Positions 1 through 10,200 of a stretch of DNA of 64,000 nucleotides are shown here, piece after piece. Origin of the DNA: Jaminaea rosea (Eukaryota; Basidiomycota; Exobasidiomycetes; Microstromatales); assembly GCF_003144245.1 (NCBI RefSeq), contig NW_020289976.1, positions 310,001 to 374,000 on the forward strand, read 5' to 3'. The notes under the pieces are model-generated. The model had not been told where the DNA came from. It saw nothing but the letters and a program-made list of their open reading frames with translations, and did no database searches. Numbering within the stretch: position 1 is the first letter of the stretch; every line of letters begins with the position of its first letter. A program made the translations under genes and the position numbers.

Positions 1-435
1 GGAGCGGCGGATGAGCCGATGAAGAGGGATCAGAGGACGATGATGGTAAGATGGACAGCTCAGATGAGCAGTCCTCTTCTGATCATGGCAAGTGTTGCTC
101 GTTCCCTCGTCGGGCGCGCGTGCGTCTGTGTGGGGTGGTCGTGGGTGTGAGCGAAGGAAGCCATGCAATAGCTCATCGTCGCTCGCGCTTGCCTACGCTT
201 GCCTTGCAGCCAGGCGCCGACGTCTTTCGGTGACGCAGGGCTGCGAGGCTCAACCGAGGAAGTCTTGGCGCCGCCCGCCGCACGGCCCAGAATAGCCCTT
301 CAAGACGCTGCTCAGCCCGTGGTCAAGCCTCATCTGCAACGCCGTCCTTCCGTCTCCACTCTCTGACTCCGTATCCGTCCGTCACGTCACGTCTCGAATC
401 GAATCGTCATCATCACTGCCGTGTCGCCCCCCGAC
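1..435. other. Left-edge region upstream of SPO22-like gene
   Basis: No complete gene is supported here. Bases 15-93 on the + strand read as an acidic, serine-rich stretch (DEEGSEDDDG, then SSDEQSSSD). It could be a terminal exon of a gene lying to the left, but no acceptor or stop can be tied to it. The rest is GC-rich and probably holds the promoter and leader of the SPO22-like gene. Confidence 0.3.
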
Positions 436-3400
436 ATGACAGTCCCAAGCGTTCAGAGAGATGCAAAAGATTTGCATGGTTCGAAGCAAGACAGATCGTC
501 TCCTGCGCTGATTCGCAGATTGACCTGACTCGGTGCTGCTCTCTCCTTGTCCTGCCTCCGCGCCTCATCATTGCCCGCACAGCTCTCGTCGAAGATATCG
601 TGTCTCAGCTTTCAGCACCGCAGCCTTCATCTCGCCAGATCATCGAGCTCGCACAGCGTACCACAAAGCTCGGGGCGACCTTCTTGCATCATTGGGGTAG
701 GGCACCGACCAGTGAAACGGCAGACTTGCTCGACGAGGCTGGTGCGCCGGCCACGATACGTTGGCTGAGTGCTGTGCCATGGCAGCCCCTTTGACAATCA
801 AGTCCTCTCACGACCGTCCTCACAGGCACCAGGCTATGGAATCACACGATCCAGCTCCAGAAGAGCAGCCACGAATCAGCCGACAAGGGAAGCGCTGTTC
901 ACATCAAGGGGCTGGGTGAGCGGTCAACGTTCTCGTTGACAAACAGCGTAGCACTGACGAGTCCTCGCCTTTCGCGCAGTCCGTGGAGCAGCCGCTCTTC
1001 TGACCTATGCCAGCACCCCCAAGAACGATGATGTCGAAGGTGAACAGCTAGATTGGGCAGCACCAAGGTGCATACATCGTCGCAATTGACCTGTCCCTGC
1101 CTCTCGCAGACAATGCTCGACTGCTCAGCGTCCTCAGCAGGGCCGTCTCTGCCATGTGTGCTCCTGGTAAGCTGCTGGACAACCAGAACCGCTAGCACAT
1201 GCCATATTCACGCTGCCGCCCTTGGCGCAGGATCAGTACCCACCGACAGTCATGAGAATGCCGATGAGCTACTCAGCGGTGCGGCCGAGGTGAGGAGAAG
1301 AGAGCATTCAGACAACACTGGGCCACCTCACGCTCTAATCGCGCACCTTGGCGCTCGCCCTTATAGATCTACGAAGTGCTGCGCAAGTGCCCAGCATATG
1401 CCGAGCAAGCCAATGCCCTCGAAGCGACTCAAGTCTTTTGCCTAGCCAAGCATCAGCTGGCGATTCTCGACAGCAACCTCGTCGTTGCAGAGTATGCCCT
1501 CGAGACGGCCCTTTCCGAGATCGAGCAGCATGGTCTTTCGCTGCGCATGGTCCTACGTGTAGTCAAAGTATGCATCGACCACGGTTCTTCTCTCCTCACT
1601 CAGCGCGCTCAGGTTACGGCGGCGGAAGAGCGCTCCCGACTTCTCGACGCCGCAGTCCGCTGGCTCCGTCGCTCCATTGCAGTCTTGGAAAAGGTCGAGA
1701 ATGGTATGCTGCCCCAGGTGCAGGAGATGCAAGTGCAAGCCCTGAACAACCTCGCCTCTGCTTATTTCGAGCATGCTATCAACACCACTACTCTCGACGA
1801 CGCTTCTCGTCTAGAGAACCTCACTCGCGCAGAAACGACACTAAACGAGCTGCTCAGCATCTTGCGCCAGTACGGCTCCTCGATCGAGGACGCCCCTTCC
1901 ATCACTCTCCTACGCCTCGAGATTTTGGCCCTCCGCAACGCTACGACAAAGTCCCTTCTCGACCTCATCAGGTCCCTCTGCCAGAGCGCCACCCCCTTCA
2001 GCGCCAACAGCATCTCCCGCATCATGACCGTCCTGCGCAGCCGAGACGAGTCCTTTGAGTTTGTCGAGCAGACAGTCTCTCTAGTCCTCACCAAACTCCT
2101 CGAGGCGCCCGAGCAGCCAGATGAGCTGATCCACATCGTACTACACAGCACACTCGCCCTCTGCAAGGCGACGCCCATGCTGAGCGTCGCCTATTCGATG
2201 CTGGACCGGCTTAGTAGGGCCTGTTTCTACGCCAGCAAGGACGCAAGCTTCGCTGCTCAGCTGACCCTTTGGAAGGTGGCCGAGTCCTACGAAGCGAGGG
2301 ACAGTGATCGCTTGATTGCTGCGACCTTCTACCGCCTTGCGAGCCATAAGGTCTTCAGCGCAGCGGTCGCCAACGTGGCCCGCAGCGTCCGCAAAGCCGC
2401 CTCGTGCCACATTGAAGCCGGGCAACCTGCTGCGGCCAGAGAGATCCTGCTAGACCTCCCTACGCCGTACAACGACCACGCATCGGCGCACTATCTCTCA
2501 TTCGTCTCACACGCACGCGAAGGTCACGAGGCAGATGCTCTAACCTCGCTGAACGCTTTGCTTGCCTGCCCGGACTTTGAGAGTCAGATGCTTACCCCAA
2601 TCGTCAAATTGGCCCAAGATGTGGGACTGGAGTCGGTGCTCTACCAGGCTATGCGCGGCCTCTCGGAGCGGTCGCGTGTAGATGGCAACTTCAAGCAGCT
2701 TGTCGACCCAGTAGTCCTCTCACGCTGCCTCGTCAAGCATGCTCTCCCGCCGTCCAGCCCGGAGGAACTGACATCCTTTACGCAGGACCAAGCGGCCACG
2801 CTGATCAGCCACCTAGACAACCTTCTACGCGCGCTGCGCAATTCCAACAAAGAGGACCCAAAGGCATCTGAAGAAGCAGAGTGGGCGTACAAAGCCAGCT
2901 ACAATGCGGCCATATCCGTCTCGCAGCACCTCCGAGGTGTGGACTGGGAGACCTCTGCTCAATTGTTCGACATCGTGCTCGCGATGTGTAAGGTGAGGGA
3001 GTCTTTCGTCGACTTTCACATCGGTGCAGGTGTAAGCGCCGAAGCGGCCACGGCTGCTGGAGCTGGCAGCGCGATGCTCGACTATCGCAAGTGCAAGGTA
3101 TGGGTCAAGCTCTCCTCCATCGTGGCTCGGGCTAGCGCGGCTCGAGAGGCCCAACAGAGTGCACGGGACGGCGGTGACGTTGGAATTGGCGGCAAAGATC
3201 AAGCTCGTCGCATCATGTGGTTCAAGATCAAGGATGAAGTCGACGAAGGATTCGCGCTACTCAACGAGGTCCGCAACCACGCCTCTGTACCCACCGACGA
3301 CGTCAGCGCCGCGGAGCAGACTCACCCATCCTCCTCCCCGGCTCTCCTTCGCGAAGTAGAATGGGCCCTCCTCCTCCTTCAGTGGGAGGCGACCATCAAG

Positions 3401-4308
3401 CTCCGTGACTGGGCCGCAGCGCAACGCCTCTTTAGTGACCGGGTCGCCTCTTCCGTTGCTCAAGCTCAAGCCCTCGCACAGGCCATGTTAGCAGCCGCAG
3501 CCGCTGGAGTGCCTGCTCCGCAGCAACAGCCCCACATCCCAGTCCGCATCTTTGAGACCATGGCCGACCTGCTCATGGGGGACCCGCAAGCGCCGCCTGA
3601 GCTGGTGGAGGATGTGCAGCTGGGGACAATTGAGACTATCAAGGGCCATATGACGCTCACGACTGTGCAGGCAGACGGAAGACAGGACCAGCGTGTCATC
3701 TACTCTAGCGGCATCGATGTGCCCCGCCTAGCGACCTGGGTGCGACTCCATGTTCTGCTACATCTCAACAAGGTCATCACGAACAGTAAAGTCCACCACC
3801 ATAACGGTCCTGCCAGGAATAGCAGCGGCGTCGGCGCAACATCCCACCGAAGTCGCCAGGAAGCCGCTCTGCGCCACATCCAAGCCGCCGTGGAGACGCT
3901 TTCCCTCTTCCAGGGCAAAGAATGGCCTGCGGACGAGCAGAGGTGGATTTTGGCCGTCGCCTGGGACATGGGCGTTGAGCTGTTTCACTATGCAGACTAC
4001 GCGCTCTCCCGACCCTTCTGCCAGGCAGCCCTAGACGTAGCGAGGCACCTTGCGGCTGAGGGGCATTCTGTCGACGTTCTGGATAGGTTGGACGTGCAGT
4101 TCAAGTGAGTGCGAGCCGTACAGACGTCACGATCGCACACTGACCGTCTTCGACCTCTCCTTCTACCATTGACCGCACGCACAGATCTCTGATCGCGAAG
4201 ATGGAACGTCACCCGATGGATCGTGTGGGAGAGAGCAGCTTTGATGGCAGCAGCCACACGGCTAGTGAGGCTAGGCGCGAATCACTAGCTTCGAGAGGCT
4301 CGTACTGA
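436..4308 (+). CDS. SPO22: Spo22/Zip4-like meiosis-specific TPR protein
   Basis: Likely the meiotic crossover (ZMM) protein Spo22/Zip4, a helical-repeat scaffold of the synapsis initiation complex. My model has eight exons: 436-478, 583-741, 826-915, 980-1039, 1110-1166, 1231-1289, 1367-4104 and 4185-4308, giving 1109 aa. All introns keep phase, and most have GTGAG/GTAAG-type donors and CAG acceptors; the first donor (GTTCGA) is weak, so the start is the least certain part. Family-like signals are the N-terminal GTRLWN, the segment RGAAALLTYAS before ARLLSVLSRA, and a long alpha-helical region containing ALNNLASAYFEHA and RLEILALRNA. The last intron replaces an apparent stop after QFK with a 40-residue serine-rich tail. 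It is convergent with RPS8. Family assignment is by recognition of the overall sequence, without a search. Confidence 0.72.
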
Positions 4309-4639
4309 TGGGCACGAAGGCCTGGGCGGCGCGAGGACGGCGGCGAACACGAGCATATCCAGATGTCACCTCAAGAGCGAGTCGAGAAGCACACACGACG
4401 ACCCTCCTCCCTTAATCCATCTTTCACCCAGCCTCTCTCTCTCCCTCTTTTGTGTCGAGATGATTGTGATTGATCGCGAGAAGAAACGGTCTAGCCCCAC
4501 ACAGCTGCCCTTCTCTCGACGATGAGGCAAGCTAGGAGGGGAAGAATGACATAGTACATTTTCAGCGCACCACACGATGTGAGAGGGTGTGTGCGAAGAA
4601 GAGAGGTGTAGGCGTGGGCGGACGATGGACGTCGCGCGC
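4309..4639. other. Convergent 3' region, SPO22-like / RPS8
   Basis: About 330 bp between two converging stop codons. It should hold both 3' UTRs. A CT-rich stretch lies at about 4430-4450. No gene is seen. Confidence 0.5.
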
Positions 4640-5366
4640 TTAAGCCTTGCTGGTGTGGCGGGCACGGAGACGACGGACGTACTGTAGGAAAAGAGGGCCG
4701 GAGAGGAGAGGCGAGTGAGTAAGACTGTGATGACCATGCTCCCTCCTGTGCGCGCTCGCGGCTACTCACGAACTCAAGCTCGGATCCCTCGAGAATGTAA
4801 CCGTCCGCCCTGCCGCTCTGTCCCGGTCGGCTGGCAATGACAGCGTACAGCCTACCAGCGCCGAACTGCTGCTCAACGAGGGGGTCAATCTTGCTAGACT
4901 CCTTGCGAGCGTCGAGCTTCTTGACGACGGCACGGCTCTTCTTTGCCTCGGCGTCCTGCTCTGCCTCTGCGGCGCCAGCACCGGCAGCGCGACGCTTGGT
5001 GGTGACGGGCTTGCCGTAGTGCTTCTCGTAAGCCTGACGGAAGGGAGTAGCGTCGACCTGGATGACGGCACCCTTGACGAGGGTGTTGGTGCGGACAAGC
5101 TCGTTGTTCGAGGCGTTGTAGACTACGCCGAGAATACGGGACTTTGCGGTGATGGTCTCGGATCCCCACGAGAAGTTGCCCGTCTCGAGGCGGAGAGCAC
5201 GGTACTTGATGTTACCGCCGCGGACACGGGTCGAGTGGACACGCTTGGCTCCGATACGGGTGTTGGAGGCCTGGCGACCGAGCTCGAAGGCACGCTTCTT
5301 GCGGTAGTGGGCACGGCGGGCACCGGTGTGAGAGCGCTTGTGGCGCGAGTCGCGAGCGATACCCAT
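4640..5366 (-). CDS. RPS8: 40S ribosomal protein S8 (eS8)
   Basis: Small-subunit ribosomal protein eS8, 212 aa, in two exons on the minus strand: 5366-4770 and 4681-4640. The start at 5366 gives the classic eS8 N-terminus MGIARDSRHKRSHTGARRA, followed by YRKKRAFELGRQ and the TRVRGGN segment. The intron (donor GTGAGT, acceptor CTACAG) must be removed to recover the family C-terminus LEF-YVRRLRARHTSKA; reading through it gives an unrelated serine-rich tail. The length is slightly above the usual 200-208 aa because of an alanine-rich insert (AGAGAAEAEQ) in the middle. The sequence just upstream of the ATG ends in CGCAG, so a 5' UTR intron is possible. It is transcribed divergently from RPS14, 0.94 kb away. 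Confidence 0.96.
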
Positions 5367-5441
5367 GGCTGCGCGAGGGAGAGGATGAACAGGTCAGTTC
5401 AAGGTCGGCTAGGAAGATGAGGCGCAACATCGACCAGAGTG

Positions 5442-5488
5442 GCGGCAGCAGCCACAGCAGCAGCAGCAGCAGCGGAGGCGGCGGCGGC
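5442..5488. repeat. CAG/GGC trinucleotide repeat
   Basis: Imperfect CAG units passing into GGC units, 5' of RPS8. Confidence 0.8.
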
Positions 5489-5813
5489 ATGAGCATGAGC
5501 AGCGTCTTCCTCGCCATCCGTCATATGCTGACGAGGCAGCCTCCTCGGCATCGTCCTCCAACCCACAAAGGCAGCACCCAATTGTACCCTTTGCTTGCAG
5601 CGATTGCTGTCTGCCAGCTTTCATCTCGATTGGCGACGCTGCCTACTCTTCCCATCTCTGCCTCATCTATGATGCTCTCATCATACCGCCATGATGTATG
5701 CTGCCCGCCATCTTCCTCCTTTGCAGATGCCATCGCTGCCCAACTCGCCTGCCCTCTGCCTGTTGTGCCCATCTGAAGACGAGCAACTCGTCTGCGGGGG
5801 CTACTGATGCTGG

Positions 5814-5861
5814 TGCTGCTACTGCTACTGCTACTGCTACTGCTACTGCTACTGCTGCTAC
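5814..5861. repeat. (TACTGC)n hexanucleotide microsatellite
   Basis: About six to seven near-perfect TACTGC units flanked by extra TGC units, in the shared RPS8/RPS14 upstream region. Confidence 0.9.
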
Positions 5862-6305
5862 CATCTCTGATCGATGAAGCATGCCGTCGCTGTGTGATAC
5901 CCACTGTTTGATGAGGAGGAAGAAAGGGGATGGGACGAGGGATGGAGAGTAGAAACGAGGGAGCGAGAATGTCCGTCCTCCCGTCGAGTGCCTCTCGCTC
6001 GCTCACCTCGCCCGCCCCGTGTGAGCCAGGCAGCAGGCAGCCAACCAAGGCAGCCCTCGTCCCTCTCTCTCCGCCCCGACTGGCAAATCCACCTTGGCTC
6101 AGGCCGTCTGCCGCCCCGTCGACCTCGGCCGAGCCGCAGATGAAAAGAAGCAAGTCAGTCCAGTCGAGACTGTCGACAAGTCCAAGAGCTCGCGTGCACC
6201 AAGTCGAGGACGCAGACCTCGACGCCGACGTCGATTCGAGAATTGGCTGCCAACGCTTCTTCTTGATCGTCTCTCCGTATCCCCTACCTCTCTCCTCAAG
6301 TCAAC

Positions 6306-6913
6306 AGTGAGTTCAGCGAGTGGCTGCTGTCATCGTCGTCGCCGCATGCTAACCTTCATTTCACTGTCATCGCTGCCAGTGCCTCCCAAGGTCGTCAAGC
6401 AGTCCAACCAGGAGGTGTCCCTCGGCCCTCAGGTCGGCGAGGGTGAGCTCGTCTTCGGCGTTGCCCGTATCTGTGAGTGCTGCCATACCCTCTTGTACCT
6501 GTCGATCCTCGATTATGACTCTGACTCGATCATCCTGCTTCTTTTACACCCTGCCAGTCGCCTCGTTCAACGACACCTTCGTCCACATCACCGATCTCTC
6601 GGGCAAGGAGACCATCTCTCGTGTCACTGGCGGCATGAAGGTCAAGGCCGACCGCGACGAGTCCTCCCCCTACGCTGCCATGCTTGCCGCTCAGGACTGC
6701 GCTGCTCGCTGCAAGGAGGTCGGCATCACTGCCCTCCACGTCAAGCTGCGCGCTACGGGTGGTACGGGCACAAAGACCCCCGGCCCCGGTGCTCAGTCGG
6801 CCCTCCGTGCTCTTGCCCGCGCTGGTATGCGCATTGGCCGTATCGAGGACGTTACTCCCGTCCCCACCGACTCGACTCGCAGGAAGGGTGGTCGTCGTGG
6901 TCGTCGTCTCTAA
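6306..6913 (+). CDS. RPS14: 40S ribosomal protein S14 (uS11)
   Basis: Small-subunit protein uS11, 149 aa. Exons: A at 6306, 6380-6472, 6558-6913. The start codon is itself split: the A is the last base of the leader exon (donor GTGAGT at 6307) and TG opens the next exon, giving [19 protein letters not shown]. No in-frame ATG without an intervening stop exists upstream. A second intron separates VARI from [10 protein letters not shown]. The rest is textbook uS11: [52 protein letters not shown], and the invariant basic end [13 protein letters not shown]. It is divergent from RPS8 and convergent with NUP192. Confidence 0.97.
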
Positions 6914-7244
6914 TTGCGCGGGTGCGCATTGGAGTACATTACCACATGTACGGCACGGCAAACGCCTCGTATCTTCTTGTCGCCTTCGTTTCGCGCGGGC
7001 AGGGTCACTTCAAGACCTCCCCCGGCGCGCCGAATCGTCGCATCGAAAAATGTCATTCATTTTGTCAATCACAAGAGCGATGCGAGCGAGCGAGCGAGCC
7101 AGCAGCGAGCCAGTAAGCGTGCGTTGAATGTCCTCGTTGCTAGTCATCGGTCGAGGCTGCCAAGCGGAGCTACCATATCGTGATGAGTCTGAGATTTGTT
7201 TATGCATTCACATTCATTACAGCATCCTGCCTCCCTCAATCCTT
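6914..7244. other. Convergent 3' region, RPS14 / NUP192
   Basis: 331 bp between converging stop codons. It includes a short GAGC-type tandem stretch near 7080-7100. Only 3' UTRs are expected. Confidence 0.5.
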
Positions 7245-10200
7245 TCAGTCCCGTATTTTCTCCTCCGCCTCCTGCCTGACAAGCAACATAGTCTGCAGCT
7301 TCCTCCCTACCAGCTCAAGGAAGGTGCTCCTCTCCCTGGCGTTGCTTACGATGCTTGACCCGCTAGTGCCTGCTACCCCGTGCTCCTCGCCAGCATCAGC
7401 GTCCATGCGCTGCATCGTTAACAGCACGCGGCCAAGGCGCTCCAAAACCAGCTGCACCATTTGAGCCCCATCGTCAAGAAGGGCAGAAAGAGTCGTACTG
7501 TCCGCAGCAAGAGTGCCGATCGCCTTGTTCGTCGTCGGTACATTCTGGCGTCCTCCCATCCAGGGCGCTGCGTACCCAGCATCAACGCCTTGAGGCGGTG
7601 CGCCGATGCCGCTGCTACTCGCCATGGACTCATCGTCCAGTGCGGCGAGGTAATAGGCAAAGTGACGCTGGATCACCACAATTAGGACATCGACCACGTC
7701 CAGTCTCTGAGTTGCCTTGCCCCTCATCTGGCCCAATTTTGCCAATACAAGCGCGGAGCGACGCAGCTGCAGTGAGCCTACGTCTGGCCTCGTTGCAGCC
7801 GAGCCTGTGAGTGCTTCCCATTCCTGCAGGCCAACGTTCTCCCCTTCATCAAGCATAGAGCGCAACCTCTCGGCAAGTGGAAGATCTTGCTCCAAAGAGG
7901 CGACTTGCTCGTCCATTGCCGCTAAGGCGATACCCAAGCTGGGGACAGATGCTACTCGTGTGCTCGCGCCATCGGGTCCACGAGAACGACGCAGATCATC
8001 GTGTGAGTCGTACCCTGGTGTGCGACCTCGTCGCCCTGCTTGGTAGGGCTGCGGAACTGCCAGTGACGAGGAGAGGCAGGGTCGAGCGACTTGACGGCCA
8101 GCGAGTGGCTCACTTGCTGCTTCAAGGTAGGACGTCAGGGAGAAGATGAGCCGTGAGACTGACCGAGCGGCGTTCTGGTCGAAGACGCTCTCTTCACCCC
8201 GGTTGACGAGGTCGCGTCCGTCAGCGTGGTCCCCGTCCATTGCCATATCGGCTGTGCCGCCGCCCACAGTGGTAGCCTCCTCCTCCCTCTCCCTCTCAGT
8301 GAATGGCAGAACCCGTCCTCTCCAGGCGGTTGAATGCAAGAAGCCGGCCGCGGCTTGCAGAATTGCGCTGTGGTATGCCGCCAACGGTCGCGGCGCGACC
8401 AAAGCCTCATCGTCGAGGATGGGAAGCACCTGTAACATCAAGGTGACGACCAAATGCGCCTCGTCCACCGTCGAGAGAGACACTGTATCCTGCACGGCAG
8501 AGCGCAGCACTGCGAGTAGGGACTCGCGATGGGCGTTGAGGAGGCTGAGCGCTTGGTTACGAGAAGTGGCGGAGCCGGGCGCGTGTGCCTCGGAGCGACT
8601 TCTTCCTGGGCCGCCAGTTGTAGCCTGCACAACAGCTACGGCGACCTGCAAAGCCGGCGTGAGCAGCGCAGCGTATCGCTCGGTGGCGGCTGGTAGAAAG
8701 CTTTCCAGATCAACAAAGTCCTGATCCTCCTCCGGTCGCGCAGCAAGGAAATCCGCCTGGCAAAGCGTATCGAACAGCTTTGCTTCCAACAACCGCTCAG
8801 CCCCTCTGCGACTCGAGGCCAAGCGACCAAAGAAGGCCAGCTTCGCTTCGTAGACGTACAGTGCATTGAGGCTTGGAGGGTCGGGGCGGAGGATTGATTG
8901 GAGGGGAAGGTCCATATCCCTGAGTCGGGCCACGAAAGATTTGAGGTACCCGTGTCGGGTGAGTATGTCCAGCACCACAGGCGAGCGACCACTCTTGCTT
9001 CGGCCGGTGGACTCGAGTGCGCACAGACGGTCGAGAAGAGTAAAAGCGACCGTCCGCCAGACGTCCGGCGCATCAAGCGCGTCACGGGCGAGCACGGGGA
9101 CGAGTCGCTCGGCGTGTTGCGCCAGGAAGGTGCGGGTACGGCTGTCGAGGCTTGAAGGTTGCTGGTAGTCTCCACCGCCGTAGGCCGATGCTCCGCCCAT
9201 GGAGCTACCGATCAAGCTTTCCCCATCCGCGTAAGAGAAGGAATCGTCACCCACCAGACTGTCCCCACTTGCGCCGAGTGGATATTCCCCGCCCTGGTTG
9301 GTGTTGGCTGCGGCGCGTACGAGCTGCAAATAGTTGATGAGCGCCGAGTACAGGTTGCCCCTGGCTGATACTGAGGTCCCCGCCCTGAGAATGGCCCCCG
9401 TGAGGGCAGCCAGGGTCGAGAGCAGTCGATCAATGGGGAGCTCGTCCGTCAGACCCGCCCCTACAGGAGCTTGGGCACGATGTCGTCTCAAGCTAGTCAG
9501 CAACGACAAGATAGCTCCAGCGGCCAAGTCGGCGAGCACTGGGTCTTCTTCCGGGGCCGCTCCGTCCAGCCTTGGCAGCAGAGCAGAAAGAGAGTCAAAC
9601 ACCACGAGCGGCTGCGCTTCCGGCCTGAGTAGGAATTCGCCGTGCGCCAGAACGAGATCCTGCACGTTGCGCCAGCTTGCGAGGGCAGAGCGACGACACT
9701 TGGCTACCGCACGGTGAGCATTGCGGGCGCTGACGTGCTGCAGCACGATGGCGGCCTCGGCGTCGAAGTTGGCACGGCGCCTGGCGTCACCGAGCTCGCC
9801 CATTCGTTCCAGTTCACGACGTGCGAAAGCGAGGAGCGCAATCGTCTTGCTGATGTCGAATTGACGCCCTCCAGCTGTCGGCGGCGCCTTGGCCTGGGAG
9901 ACATCCAAGTCGCGCAACATGACCAGCTGAGAGGCGAGCCCGTCACGCTCGTCGTGCCACTCGAAGTCGAAGGATTGAAGCAGAGTGAGGAGACGCATAC
10001 CCACATCTCTGTCTGCCACAGCAGATGCTTGTGCCTGCATGAAGTCCTCAGCACTCTCATCGAAGTCCTCATCGCCATCCTCAAGACGACCGCGCGATAG
10101 GACGAGCCCCGTCCCGTAGAGCGCTCCCACCAGGTGAGCAGCCTGGCTTTGCATGCCTGCGGTGACGAGGCCGTGCAGCTCGATTGCGACGCCGCTAAGG

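Larger units (their letters stand above)
5367..6305. promoter_or_regulatory. Divergent RPS8/RPS14 intergenic region
   Basis: The 0.94 kb between the two ribosomal-protein start sites should contain both promoters and both leaders. It carries a CAG/GGC trinucleotide run at 5442-5488 and a hexamer microsatellite at 5814-5861. Long open frames on both strands here are repeat-driven (poly-Ser, poly-Ala) and not credible genes. No specific factor site is claimed. Confidence 0.55.

Noticed and set aside
1348-2058. 236-aa + strand frame
   Set aside because: Overlaps the SPO22-like exon in another frame; Arg/Pro/Ser-rich shadow.
5814-5861. Tandem array considered as CRISPR-like
   Set aside because: Six-base units without spacers; an ordinary microsatellite in a eukaryote.
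5521-6153. 210-aa minus-strand ORF with a poly-serine run
   Set aside because: Driven by the TACTGC microsatellite in the RPS8/RPS14 spacer; no conserved residues.
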